From: Paracentrotus lividus
Lineage: Eukaryota > Echinodermata > Echinoidea > Camarodonta > Echinidae
Length of the DNA stretch: 64,000 bases
Direction of reading: 5' to 3'
Assembly: GCA_940671915.1 (NCBI GenBank)
Contig: CALNVZ010003433.1
Span: 27,214,582 to 27,278,581, forward strand
The first letter of the stretch is position 1; each line of letters starts with the position of its first letter. The position numbers and the translations under genes were made by a program. Under the pieces are notes generated by a model. That model did no database searches and was not told the DNA's origin. It was given only the letters and a program-made list of their open reading frames with translations. This document shows positions 38,330 through 50,190 of the stretch, piece by piece.

Positions 38330-39540
38330 AAAAATGTATTTGGGGGCTGGGGGGAAGTATGGTTGTAGGCAGGGTAAGAGTAGGTAGTGCAGAGTGATAA
38401 AAATGGATTGTTCTTCTTGTAAAAATATTCTGGATGTACGACTTGAAGCAACATCTTCAAAGAAAACTGAGTTAATAATCACATAAATTGGGTATGGATG
38501 GGGGGGGGGGCGGAGAAGTCGACGTAGGCAAAGGTTTGAAGGGAGGCTGTATGACAATAAACACTAAGAAACAAAAATAAAACAAATTATAGAAAAGACA
38601 TTAAAAGGGAGATGGAGATAAGTACCATAACAATAACTGTACAAAAATAAAGAAAATAAAGACAAGGGAAAGAGAGTTTGATTAAAAATAACTAGAATAG
38701 TATCAGAAATATTCCACGAAAATGAAATTTATCAGTCCGTTTATTGAACCCGTCTCCTAATTCACCAAAACCCATACAAAGACAATATAACTTAAAATCA
38801 AAATACCCTTGTATATCAGCTTAGGCTTACTTCAAATTCAATTTAAAATTCATATCCCTCTAATATATCCTAGATGTAATGAACAATGTTGAACATGCAT
38901 GCATCATATTTATTCTCCGAAGTTCTACCACTCCAAAAATCTCCCTAACAGGTTACCGAGATTTTCAGATGAGTCATTCTTACGAACCCCTCCGACCATT
39001 CAACCTAAACGCAAATTCATTCTCGACGATGGAAGATAAGCCCACTTAAAAAATGGTGGGCGAATTACGTCAGTCGTAACAGCCGTGTGCCCATTTGAAA
39101 AGAGGGGTAAAGAGAGATAAAAAAGGGGGTGAGAGGGGTACTAGACTGGAACGAATTCATTAAATTTAAAATTCAAATCTGACACATACGTCAGAAATAA
39201 AGAATTGAAAGATGGGAATGAAATGCTTTCTCTCCCATACCAGATGGTTGTCTTACATTTCAGACTAAGATTCAATTCATATTTGTCGAACGTAAATGAT
39301 CAGTTTCATAGGGCCTAGATACATCTTGCACAAAGAATGTTTGGTCAAAATATTTAATTAATGAGAATATTCTGATGAATAAAAAAAATAAACACATAGT
39401 TATCAAAGTGATTCAGTATCATAAATAAATAAATGGGAAATAATCTAAATTACCTCTGCAGGTTTACATTCTTAAGAAAAAACCGAAAAATAAAGGTTTG
39501 AATCTCAGGCAATCAAGGAAATGGAATAAAGTGGACCCAC
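38330..39540. other. Noncoding stretch
   Basis: Mostly AT-rich, with a G-run at 38502-38511. 38990-39100 has CpG-containing unique sequence with a CRE-like TTACGTCA (39065-39072). No gene recognised. Confidence 0.5.
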
Positions 39541-39548
39541 TTGATAAG

Positions 39549-39755
39549 CAAGGACCACAGAGACCAAGAATCAGGTCCAGATATTGTAAAAATATGGACA
39601 AGCTCTCAAGTAGAGTAAAAAGGGTGTAGGTCTATAAAGCCGCTTGTGATGCAGTCCAGTCTAAGCTAGACTTGGAACTTCAGCAGTTCTGAGGACCAGA
39701 GAGACCAGTAATCACGTCAACTGGGTCTGGAAACATAGAATATCTCTCAAGTGGA
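39549..39755. repeat. Two-copy diverged tandem duplication, period ~143 bp
   Basis: AAGGACCACAGAGACCAAGA-ATCA...CTCTCAAGTAGA (39549-39617) recurs as GAGGACCAGAGAGACCAGTA-ATCA...CTCTCAAGTGGA (39692-39754). Unequal divergence between copies suggests an old event. Confidence 0.65.
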
Positions 39756-40254
39756 CTGTAACAATCCAGATCGATAATTCAACGATTCCGTGGTTGCGCA
39801 ACAATAGGAAGATGGACCAGATTAAAGTCTTACACTGACATAAAAGGGCTCAAGGAATTTCACTCCTTGACAATAGGTGTGGCTGACTCTGTTTACCCAC
39901 ATCGGACAGCCCAGTGAATTAGGCCTTTCTTTCAGGCTCAGCTCACCCAAGACTTATAGGCACAGTCACACTGGTGCACAACTGTACAAAATTACACAAG
40001 GTAAACCAAATTATTACATTGATACGAATGACATTGTAGTAGTGGGGTTGGGTCTGCCTGGAGCCAGGTATTGCAGTGTGACAGACAGACAAAACGGTAA
40101 AAAAGGCATAAAATCTTGGGCCATTAATCAAGCTTTTTCCATTCTTTTTTATGCCTTTTTATCTTCTTTCAATATTCCCAAGACTCCTATTTTGGTACTA
40201 TAATCTACACTAATTTCACATCCCTTTACATATTATTTTGTATTTAATCCATGG

Positions 40255-40740
40255 AGTGAAGGACTGGCATAGGAGGAAGAATTCCCCCCCCCCTCCCTAT
40301 TCATCCATCCATCTTTTAGACAACTAAAGTTTACCCTAAATCTCCATAATTCTGCCAATAAGGCCCTTAAAACTCTGATCAGCCCCCCTTTCCCCATTAT
40401 ATGTCCATTCAAACTATCAGCCCCTTCCCCTCCTCGCCCCTTCAAGAACACCCCACTTCATCCATTCACCATATTTACTAATTCCTTTCACCCCAGCCCC
40501 TGCCCCTCCTTCTCCACTCCTCATCCCTTTCAAAATTCAAACCCCTCTCAATACCAAACCATGGTCACCCTTCATTAGCCTCCCTCTCTCCATCTCTTAA
40601 AAACCCCATTTCTCCCCTCCTCCATAAATTCCCATCTCTTTTCATTCAAACCCTCTACCCCCCCCCCCCCTCTCCATCCTTTTCTCTCTTTCTCCCCAAA
40701 TTCCCATTTCCATCCCTCTCTTTTCTTCTATGTCCCAATC
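40255..40740. repeat. Pyrimidine/C-rich low-complexity tract
   Basis: Nearly 500 bases dominated by C and T on the plus strand, with poly-C runs near 40285-40295 and 40660-40670. It could be GA-rich RNA if transcribed from the minus strand. No coding sense. Confidence 0.8.
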
Positions 40741-41097
40741 AATAATTCGTTGATACCACTTTACTTTGCAGGTGCGACCTGCTCTCGTGAACAACGGGGG
40801 CGATTGTCAGCTAAGGTTTGATATCTCTTTTGTCTTTGCATTAATATCACTGTTGAGGACAACGCCTATTGTGCGTAGGTTCCGATAAGTATTTATTGAT
40901 TAGAAGACATACGTGCAAGTAACAAAGGCATTCACGCATGGGGTATGTGAATTCATTCGTATTGATAAAATGTCTTCAGGGTATAAGGTCTATTTTGGGA
41001 GTTTTTCGGTTGCTTGAATGAGGAGTGTATGTGACTGTTATATTTGTTAGTCACTGTACCCCCTCCCCCTGCTGTCTTTCTTATCAATCCCCCATCT

Positions 41098-41232
41098 TCT
41101 TCCCCATCTACCTCTCTTTCTTCCCCATCTACCTCTCTTTCTTCCCCATCTACCTCTCTTTCTTCCCCATCTACCTCTCTTTCTTCCCCATCTACCTCTC
41201 TTTCTTCCCCATCTACCTCTCTTTCTTCCCCT
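41098..41232. repeat. 21-bp minisatellite, ~6.5 copies
   Basis: The unit CTTCCCCATCTACCTCTCTT-T is repeated head to tail with almost no divergence, so the array is young or homogenised. Because 21 is a multiple of three, all three plus frames and one minus frame remain open across it, giving repetitive translations. These are artefacts of the repeat. Confidence 0.95.
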
Positions 41233-41439
41233 TCTCTCTTTCCTCTCCCCTACCTCCAAAGTGAAATACAAAGAGAAGAGTGAATCATTTTTGAAATCCA
41301 ATACATCAAAATTTATTTTAAAGTCAAATAGCTCAACCCAATATCAAATTCAGTGCTATTCTCCATTAGAATACAATAAAAACATTAAAAAAATTATTCT
41401 TTTAAAATTCTATGAAAACATTTATCGAAATTTGACATA

Positions 41440-41730
41440 ATGCAGTTGGCCGCAAACCGAAAGAAGCCTCATTGAATAGTTATGTAGCCGCACCACAATC
41501 ACCGAACTATGCACCCACGCAATTGAAAAGTAAAGTAAGCGGTTACGATAAAACATCTGGCAATCGCATCGGATTGCACCTCCCAAGTTCAACTAAAAAG
41601 AAATTTAAAAGAAAATGGTGAAAGCACTTCCATAAATTTTTCAAACCAAATCAGTGCACCTTCTGAATTAATTGACCTGGTCGTAAATTGCTCCTAAAAA
41701 GTAAAATAGCAACAGTAGATGCTTGGAATT
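41440..41730. other. Unique-looking, moderately CpG-containing stretch
   Basis: Positions 41440-41590 are less AT-rich (GTTGGCCGCAAACCGAAAGA, GTAGCCGCACCACAATCACC) and lack repeats. No exon is visible. Possibly conserved noncoding sequence. Confidence 0.25.
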
Positions 41731-41790
41731 GAGGTCGCAGGTCGTGACCTCTGGGAGGTTAGGGGTCACACGTGTCATGTGACTCATCGT
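41731..41790. promoter_or_regulatory. Cluster of palindromic factor-binding-like sites
   Basis: Within 60 bases there are AGGTCGTGACCT (a 12-bp palindrome of two AGGTC half-sites, 41739-41750), ACACGTGT (a palindromic E-box), GTCATGTGAC (a palindromic M-box-like E-box) and an overlapping TGACTCA (the AP-1 consensus, 41779-41785). Such clustering is typical of enhancers. No promoter or exon is seen next to it, so an intronic enhancer is the favoured inference. Confidence 0.35.
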
Positions 41791-41799
41791 CTAGAGATT

Positions 41800-43420
41800 T
41801 GATAAAGGTGTATCAAATCAATTAATTGTACTTTGGTAGGAATTTGATTTTACTGAATTGCACTCTTCATGTATGCTACAAAAAATGTACTTTGAACATC
41901 TGCTAAAAGGGCAAGTCAAAGTCATTCCAAAACAGCTAAGTACCGTTAATGAGTACTGAATATACATGTAATACAACATCTAACATATTCCATTCTAATA
42001 ATTTCAATATGAAGACACCTTTCATTTTGACTCTATTAATTAAGCAATGTTAATAAATTCAAACAATGAGAAGATTAAATTAAATCTGAACTCCTTGTCA
42101 TTCAAAATCTGTTTTTCTCCTCAACTGAATACTGTGCTAAGAAGTAGGCCTACTACTAGTATGCCCCTCAAAACCTGTATTACAAAGCTTCCTAAGAAAT
42201 ATGTTTATGGCAAATTCAGTTATCAAATTTCTCTTTGATTTATGACTTAATTTTCTCTGAGCTACTTTAATAATACAAGGGCTTCCATTACAGAACCACT
42301 AAGGAGGATAAGGTTTGCCAATTCAGTGCTAGAGAGCGCTAACTCACATCCCTTAACAAAGACTTAATAACCCCTTTTGCTCTCAAAAGGACCTTGCTAC
42401 TTGAAGGTCATAGTTGAGGGATATTAATCATACAAAATTGAAAATAAGTGAAATTGGACTAATGCCACAATTACTTTCTCAAACAAAGCGTGCTCAGATT
42501 AAAATGGATTAAAAGTAAGATAATGTTACAAGTCTGGAATGTGTTTTGGTTGAGAAATTCAAGGTATATTTTTCAGTTTCTTCTACATAAAAAAAAAGGA
42601 TTGGTTAGTGTTTATAGACTTGAACTTTGCCTCTCTTAAAATTAAGCATATTTAGAAGTATTCAGAATATTGGATATTTCAAAGTGGTAAAACAAAAAGC
42701 ACCTACGTGACAGAGCTTGACATAAAGAGATTACAATGAAAATTGAACAAAAACTTGACAATGAATTTAAAAAAAAGTTTCCTATGGAAAAATTATATTA
42801 TAAGCAGAATATTTTAAAAGGTGTATAATAAGTTATCAAAACTGAAAATGACAACTTACGCATCTTTGTCTCTTATGTATGACATACAGTCTGTGTAAAA
42901 AAAAATGGTACAGTCGGGGAAAAAATCATTTAGGTGTGAAATCTTTTCATATAATGTGTGTCTTTGGTGCCAAATTAAAGCCAAAAGATTTTTCTTGCTG
43001 ATGCGCTTTGTCCTGTATAATTTGCTTTCGTAAAACAAAAGTTATGCTAAGTTTTGTGTGAAGAGGAACAAATCGAAATTACGCACTTCTATTGTTCTGG
43101 AGCGCTGAATTCTCGGTCATTATGCGAAATCATACACAAAGGCATGGGACGGCGTGCGAAAAAGGGATTTTTCTTGATTGTAGAAAATTAGTCATATCTC
43201 AAAAAATACTGCACCAAATGTGATCAACAAAATTTCAAAAGAAAGTCTAATTTCCCTGCTTTATGAAAATACCAAACAATATCAAGTTGTCATTTATCTC
43301 CATACTATAAAAAAATGTTTTCCACTGGTACCATTTTATTTGACACAGACTTTATAGTACCCCCGGTATGCTGATACACAATAACTAATCCAAAAACCCT
43401 ATACAACTAGATGAATCCTC
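41800..43420. other. Noncoding AT-rich stretch
   Basis: No gene or repeat recognised. 43060-43150 contains unique CpG-containing sequence. The minus-strand ACTTACGC at 42857 is donor-like but lacks the preceding AG. Confidence 0.55.
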
Positions 43421-43528
43421 GACCGCGCACGGTCGAAATTTATGCCTCCGCCATTACCAAATCAGAAATATATGGCACATTCATCTATTCTATTCATTTT
43501 CATATAGGCCTAGCGCCTACAATGTATA

Positions 43529-43567
43529 CAAAGATGCTTTGTATACATGTATACAAAGACATCTTTG
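43529..43567. repeat. 39-bp near-perfect palindrome at left end of the array
   Basis: CAAAGATG-CTTTGTATACATGTATACAAAG-ACATCTTTG reads the same on both strands apart from one displaced base on each side. It sits between the left TIR and the first monomer, and may mark where the tandem array attaches to the left end or a recombination-prone cruciform. Confidence 0.8.
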
Positions 43568-43720
43568 ACCTTGACCGTTGACCTGTAAAAACATTCTCAA
43601 TCTAATCAGATCAGTGCCACTCAAGTATGTACACATGTACAAAGTATGAAGATGATCCATGAAACAGTTCTTGAGTTATCATGAGATGCACCTATTTTCA
43701 CGTATTTAATTCGACCTCTG

Positions 43721-44340
43721 TGACCTTTGACATTTGACCTCGTGACCCAAAAATCTTAATCAGATCATTGTCACCCCAGTATGCACACATTTACCACAAT
43801 GAAGATGATTCTCGAAACGGTTCTAGAGTTATTTGTGAGAACAAGCTATTTTCGCCTATTTATTGACCTGTGACCGTTCGACCTTTGACCTCCGTGACTC
43901 CAAAATCTTATCAGATCATTGTTACTCCAGTATGCAACAATTTACCAAGATGAAGATGATTAGTGAAAATGGTTCTTGCAGTTAGTGAGAACGAGGCTAT
44001 TTCACCTATTTATTGACCTCTGTGACCTTTGACCTTATGACCCAAAAACAATTCAGTTCATTGTCACCCTCATATGCAACATTGTACCCATATAATGAGA
44101 GTATCCTGCTTGAAACGGTTCTTGAGTTATATTGATGAACCGACAGCTATTCTCACCCTACCTTATGATCCCTTGACCTTTGACCATTTGACCTTATGAG
44201 CCCAAATTCTAATCCAGTTCATTGTCACTCCCAGTATGCAAACATTACCAAGACTGAAATGATCTTTGAAACACGGTTCCTTGAGTTAGTGAAACCACTA
44301 TTTTCACCGCTACTTATTGACCTCTGTGACCTTTGACCTT
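43721..44340. promoter_or_regulatory. Arrayed DR1-type nuclear receptor motifs
   Basis: TGACCTTTGACCT (reverse complement AGGTCAAAGGTCA) is a perfect DR1 element as bound by HNF4, RXR or COUP-TF family receptors. Exact copies are at 44023-44035 and 44327-44339. Near copies are at 43721 (TGACCTTTGACA), 43879 (CGACCTTTGACCT) and 44174 (TGACCTTTGACCA). The motif is visible directly; binding in vivo is inference. Confidence 0.4.
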
Positions 44341-44559
44341 GACTTGTGACCCCAAAATCTAATTCAGATCATTGTCACGCCAGTATGTATACATGTACCA
44401 AGATTGAAAATGATCTGTTAAACGGTTCTTAAGTTATCGTGAGAACGAAAGTGGGACGGACGTACGGACGGACGTACGTACGTACGGACGGACGGACAAC
44501 CCGAAAACATAATGCCTCCGGCGAGACTTCGTCGCGGAGGCATAAAAATTTTGTATAAA

Positions 44560-47500
44560 GAATCATCCCATCATTCGGTTGCAATATATAACAAAACTAA
44601 TTTATTTTAGATTTGTTGGTATTGTTTTGTTTTGTGGCTATACAATTAGTCTGTGTAAATGCATATTTTCGTGTCTTAATACTTGTGCCTTCATGCGATT
44701 AAGATATGTTGTCATCTGTGAGAGTTATGAGGATTTTATAACAAAATCTTATTGATCAAGCCAGGGTAAACATACCATTAGACAACAATAGGGGATTAAA
44801 AGAAATCCATGGTGTGATATCAAGCAGATAATCTAATCCGGCATATTGATAAATAGGACTTAAATCTCATTAATCTACATTTCTCTTTCATCTTAGTATA
44901 ATTACCAGACCCAAAACATTCCAACATCTTTTTTTTTTCACACAACAAAGACTAAAATATCCTTATGTGTCTGCAAGTCACAACAAATTGGCTGCGATAA
45001 TGATCAACACAAGGACTTTCATATAACAAATTGGGAGCATCTCCTTTGCCTATCCTTTCCACACACAAAATCTAATATGTAAAAAAAAAATAATAATGAT
45101 GTTTCATTTATCAATGTTTTTTTCATTAATAATGGATGCAAAAAAAAAGAAAAAAAGATCATAAAACAAAAAGCAAATATGTGTATTATTACCTAGGATT
45201 TAGGATTGGCTGAAATACGAGTAACGCAAGGTCTTCTGTGTCATTAATATCGTGTTTGTTACATGTTACCTGGAAAAAGCATTCATTTCATGTCACGCCA
45301 TTTCAAAGAAGTCAAAGAAAGAGAAATAAATGTGTCTACATGTGTCTCCAAGTTAAGATTTATACGCCACAAGATTAAAGGCAATAATCAGTAACACAAG
45401 GAAATATGTCACACTAATCTATCTTTCTTCAGACTGGAAGGTTCAAAAGGACCAACTCTAATCTTCAAGAAAATTAGACAACCAAACAAAAGATGAAAAG
45501 GGGGTTATTGACTTATGTTGTACAAACATGAAGATTAATAACTACATCTGTCACAACAAGGCCTTAGAAATGAGAAAATGACACTTAAGGAGTCATTTCA
45601 GGTAATCCAAACAAAGGATTAGCAAGCTGAAACCAGACAAATCTAAATTAAACATCAAAAGAAATGAAAAGATGAATAGGATAAATACTTGTCATAAGAT
45701 GACAACCAGACAGAAGTCACCATGTTCAGTGCTTGTGGATAATGCCTTTCTACTTCTCAGAAGGTATTATTTAAAATAATAAGTTATGTCATGGTCATCA
45801 TTGGTTGTGCAGCGGTCATGCACCTCTCTGAATCTGGTCATGCGCCAGATTTTGCAGAAATTCCTTATATCGGACCAGATGGATGTTTCACCCTGTCGTT
45901 TGTATAAAGTTACGAACACCTGTACGAATGACTAGTGATCATGGACATGGGCTGATACTTTTAATTGTTTGACATATGGCTGGGTCCTCTTCTGCGTCAG
46001 GGCATATGTCCTTGGGCATACAAGAGCAAGGTGGCCAGGAGTTGGTAGACTCCAGATGCAGGATGCAGGACATATACTTCCAAAAGACATGCATTGCTAG
46101 TTGTGACCATGGTATGAGAGCATAAAGGGTGTTATTTCTTAGGTTTCATCACAAAATTAATGCCCTTCTAGTTCTCAAGAAGAGTTGCTAAAATGTTCTT
46201 TTATTTTGAATATATTTGAAGCCACCTGCATCTAGGATTCAAATTGTTGAGAGATATAAGAGAAAATTGGCACTCAACCTGCAAAGTGTCTCCCGAGTAG
46301 GCCTACTATCCATATACTGTACGTGTACCATGAATGTACAGTTAATGCATCATTTGATTGGCAAAATAAAGCATTCTTTCCCTACTTTATTCTTCCCCAT
46401 TCTCAAGTACTGTTTCCCCAACATCCCCTTCTTAATCTCCTTTAATCCCCTTTAATCCCCTTTAATCCTAATCAGATTAGAATCATTAGATATCCAGTGG
46501 GTTGGAAAGGAGAAAGATTTAATCCCCTGTTGCCCAACATTCTCACAGATTGGAGCGGATTTGAAGATGAATCTCAAGGAGATTTTAAAGGAGACTTGAA
46601 TCCTATTAGCATCTTAGTGCAGCCAACCTGGTAACAAGGAAAGCGTGCACAAACTTCTGCTCTTACTTACTCCGTAGTAACTGTACAACTACAAGATAGA
46701 AAGAAACTGTTTGAAATCGATTTTCAAATTGTCGCAAGGATACACAGTCCAATCCTGTTGTAATGAGATGCTTGGTACAAACCACAAAATACACTGTCGT
46801 AACCAAATCTTGTAATGCTGAACATATTTCATATTTTTTTAATTTGGACCGATAGAATCGCCTCGTTATGCAAAAAAAAAAAATGTTGTGTCCTTGCTTG
46901 TCGTAATGAGATTGGCCTCTACATGTATGGATTCAGCATCAATGATTACAAAAAGATTCTATCTGCCTTATCTGGAAAAAATATTGGCTACATTTATTAT
47001 GCTTGTGCATGGGTGGATAAAATCCTTTTCAGAGCAGATGATGGACCTGCAAATGGCCTCTATCCATTAAAACAAATGGTTCACTAATTAATACTTGGTG
47101 AAACTATTTCAAGCAGATTTGGGAAATATTCCTCTTTGAAATACAAAAAACTTCAATAATGACATATGATCTCAAATTTTTTTTTATATCAAACTCATCA
47201 TACCTTTTGTGCTCCCATGTGTTTTAATATGCCACTTCACTGCTATGCTATGGCATCTACATATCTTTTTACATACTTCTGGCTATGTGCTCAAGACATG
47301 AGATCTACTTGAATGTTATTCTTAGGGCTTCACATGATATTGATCTCCGACTTCAAACTGATCATTCATGCTGAAGATGTCTTGAACCCTGCTGAACCTA
47401 GCTGCCTATTAGAGGGGTGATAATGGGTGGATTGTTTGTGTGTCTCTATCATCATGTCTACACCTTGCCAATCTAAGGAGCTTTAGGGATGTCTATACCG

Positions 47501-48380
47501 CGTCAGTGCTCGCTATCTGCTCTACTGTGATAACCTCTTACATGGCATCCTCAAATTCAAAATCTCTAATTTTTAAAAAATCTGAAAATCACCAAGAAAA
47601 TTGTTACAGTATCTTGGAGTAAAAAACTTGATAGGGCCTAAACACTTCAAGAAAAGGCCCAAGTTTCAATGCCTTGTCGATTTAAGCAACCGTTTTCATA
47701 TCTTATTGGAATCTAATCCTAACCTACTAGTCAACTTCAAAAAGAGCAACAAAATTTCAAACATAGCCACAGTAAAAACATAGAAAACATTTCTCCAATT
47801 TCACATTTTTCATTTCAAGGACATGCTGGCAAAATTTTCCTCTAACAAAAACAAAAAAGTGCACTTGAGCCTCAATACCAACATTTCCTAAAACAGTTCC
47901 CCCATTTGTTCCAACAACCTTTCACCTTCAACCTCAAAGCAATAACAGACACTCTTGTCTTGTCCTTTCCTCATGTCTCCAACAAGATCATGAGACTCAT
48001 CAATTGCTATGGCAACCATTATGTTTGAGCTAGATCTGTCATGATCAGGTCTTCGCTGTGTTCGTACTAATATAGTAGGGTCGGGCATGCAGTTGTTGGG
48101 ACGTCATGTTGGGTATGTAAGGCACTATGTTGCAGAGCATTATGGGTTGTATATGAGCGGCTAGAGAATAAACAAGCATTTTTCAGCTCATGTAGAATTT
48201 TAATTCATGAGGGTCTCGTATAATTTGATTTTCTATGCAGGTACTAGTTCCTTTTGAGGGATATTTACTGGAAGATGGATAATTTGAGTAAAATTCCTTT
48301 TGTGAATATTAAAAAGATATTCTCATTTTCCGTTCGTTAATTGCAATCGACAGATTGCTTTGCAGCTACATTGTAACTGT
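44560..48380. other. Noncoding stretch
   Basis: No gene recognised. 45780-46090 is less AT-rich and unique-looking, with inverted GACATATG/CATATGTC words. An 11-bp repeat of CCTTTAATCCC lies at 46440-46468. The frames at 46216-46455, 46815-47087 and 47888-48088 have no recognised domain. Confidence 0.5.
46438..46468. repeat. Short 11-bp tandem repeat (TTTAATCCCCT)
   Basis: Three near-identical 11-bp units. Reverse-complement-like units GGGGATTAAGAGGAGATTAA occur at 57635-57655, each near an AATCC-rich stretch. This suggests a dispersed, poorly defined repeat family. Confidence 0.6.
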
Positions 48381-48387
48381 TTTCTGT

Positions 48388-48670
48388 CTCCCCCCCCCCA
48401 CCTCCCTGCCCCTCCCCCTGCCCTTCCCTATTCTTACCCACCCATATCTTATCACCCCTCCCACATCTTCCCCCTCCAAATATTACCAATTCCCCTCCCC
48501 AATTTTGTTTAAAAAGGGTTACTTATTACATTTCTAGCTCTCAGCCCTTGCCCCTCCCGTAAACCACTCCCTTTGTACCCCCCCCTCCTACCCCCCCCCC
48601 ACCCAACCCCCAAAAAATGATGTGCAACTTCCAACAGTCTCGCAGCCTATGATCAAACACCCCCCCCCCC
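48388..48670. repeat. C-rich tract with quadruplex potential on the minus strand
   Basis: Repeated poly-C runs (48391-48399, 48580-48600, 48660-48670) are separated by short spacers. On the minus strand, which I infer to be the transcribed sense strand, these become G-runs capable of RNA G-quadruplexes. Confidence 0.7.
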
Positions 48671-48679
48671 TTACTGGAA

Positions 48680-50095
48680 GAAGGTTTGCAAACAAATAGA
48701 AAGGGAGAGGAGGAGCTGATCTAAGATGTTTGCAGACGTCTTTACATTTGTCACTACAATCAGCATCATTCATACAAACATACATTTGTCAATCACAAGA
48801 GAGGGCACAATGTCAATAAGAGGTAGAGTCACAACAATGTAATATGCCTTGGCCCAAAATGTGTGATATCTCTTCAAGTGTTTCTGTTTCCATTAGAATG
48901 TTTGATTTGTTAAGAGTGTCTACTTCATGACATAATAGATCTATGTTCTGTATGGAACATGTACACATAACGAATCACAAGACCAATGATATTTAAATGA
49001 ATTATGGGAGTGTTGTGCCATAATAGCTGCAAGATGAGCTGTTAAAGGTTCACAAATGTGGTGCACAAAGATAATTTGGAACCTATAATGACAATGATTC
49101 CATATATAACATATGATTTCAAAACATTGATAATAAAAGATCATTTGAAATCTCGATTTGATTGTAATTTCTAGGAAAATTTACTGAATTATATTGAATT
49201 GGGTATAAGGATACCTACCCTACATGGGTTTCAGGCACATTTTTTAAAAATAATATTGAATAATATTCACTTGTGTTACAACTGAATACACTGGACAAGA
49301 TGTTTTTCTCACATGAATCTTTGAATCCAAATGCAAAGAAAATTATGTAAAAATACATTTTCTGCTCTATACCCTAGCCTTAAGTTAATATTTTTACCTT
49401 ATTTTCTTTGTATTTTGATTGAATGTTTAATTTCTTGTGATTTTTATATTACTGTTGCAGTTAAATCTTTTATTTAAAGATTTTAAGTTCTTTGACCAAA
49501 ATGAATTTCTCTCCGAGAGAAGTCATTGACCAATAAATGGAGATGTTGAATACTTCTGATTTTCCCTCCTTTCACTAAAGGCTCCATTTTGGAGCAGTTT
49601 TGAAATGTACGGAAAATGAGATATCAATTTCAAGCAATTCAACGTAAGTACCTTTATGGAGACACTACGAGCTTATATTGACTTAAAATATACTATTTAC
49701 ATCCATCTCAATTCACTTGTCCTCCGTTCACTTGATTTTTCACCCCTCCCTTTCTCTCTCTCTCTGTTTCTTTCTTTCTCTTTACCCCGCTTTTTTCGAA
49801 CACCTCATCCACCAAACAATGATATCGACTCCTAACCAGCACAGGTTCTAGGACAACTACCCCTTGGACAATTACTCCTCCCTGGACAACTACCATCCAC
49901 CAAAATTTACTCCTAGCCCTACACTTAACCCTAACCTTATTCCTTGGGGTAGTTGTCTGGGTGTAGTTGTCAAGATGCAACCAGCACCAGACAGAACATG
50001 AGGTGACATCACCAGCAATAGCAAGTAAGTTGTAGGTTTATAGCCGGTCTAACGATGGTTTTGCGGGGGGACTGGGGCACTCATTATATGAATGT
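48680..50095. other. Noncoding stretch
   Basis: Apart from the foldback unit at 49850-49971 and a short CT tract at 49750-49790, nothing recognised. Confidence 0.55.
49850..49971. mobile_element. GGACAACTACCCC foldback element, copy B
   Basis: AGGACAACTACCCC, GGACAATTACTCC and GGACAACTACCA lie on the left. GGGGTAGTTGTC and GTGTAGTTGTC lie on the right, separated by a spacer of about 55 bases with CCCTAACC-like words. It is the same family as the unit at 34433-34612 but with fewer tandem units. Confidence 0.7.
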
Positions 50096-50100
50096 AATTT

Positions 50101-50190
50101 ACTTACCTATGGAGATGAAAAAGATGCAAAGATGTGCAGAATCCAGACGAGACAATGATGATGATGGAGGGAGATAAAAATAAGAGAAAA
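50101..50190 (-). other. Candidate recursive splice site (ratchet point) 2
   Basis: On the minus strand a pyrimidine tract running from about 50190 to 50110 ends in TTTTTCATCTCCATAG, followed directly by GTAAGTAAATT; the junction is at 50106/50107. The tract contains TGCATCTTT, also present in modified form at the site near 58250. The donor is full consensus (GTAAGT) and the acceptor has no competing AG in the last 25 or so bases. It is 8141 bases downstream of the previous candidate in the inferred direction of transcription. Confidence 0.6.

Larger units (their letters stand above)
43436..44551. mobile_element. 1.1-kb TIR-bounded element with six ~150-bp tandem repeats
   Basis: The ends are inverted: AAATTTATGCCTCCGC at 43436-43451 and GCGGAGGCATAAAAATTT at 44534-44551. 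The interior holds six diverged monomers of about 143-160 bp. The landmark (C)AGATCATTGTCACNCCAGTA recurs near 43607, 43760, 43910, 44052, 44213 and 44364. Each monomer also has a TGACCTTTGACC segment and an AAACGGTTCTTGAGTTA segment. The right end has a GGAC/GTAC tetranucleotide array (44453-44498) and a hairpin (ATGCCTCCG/CGGAGGCAT, 44511-44542). There is no transposase, so it is a non-autonomous element or mobile satellite. Similar TGACCTTTGACC-containing repeats are, to my knowledge, common in marine invertebrate genomes. Confidence 0.75.

Noticed and set aside
38119-38397. Gly/Leu-rich plus-strand frame with repeated LLDTP
   Set aside because: Explained by a 210-bp DNA duplication. No known family.
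41025-41301. Repetitive proteins in several frames
   Set aside because: Produced by a 21-bp minisatellite whose period is a multiple of three.
43436-44551. CRISPR-like array
   Set aside because: The repeats are long, diverged and contiguous rather than short identical repeats with unique spacers, and the window is clearly eukaryotic.
47375-47400. Second B-box-like GGGTTCAAGACATC
   Set aside because: No A box at the right distance and a mismatch in the B box.
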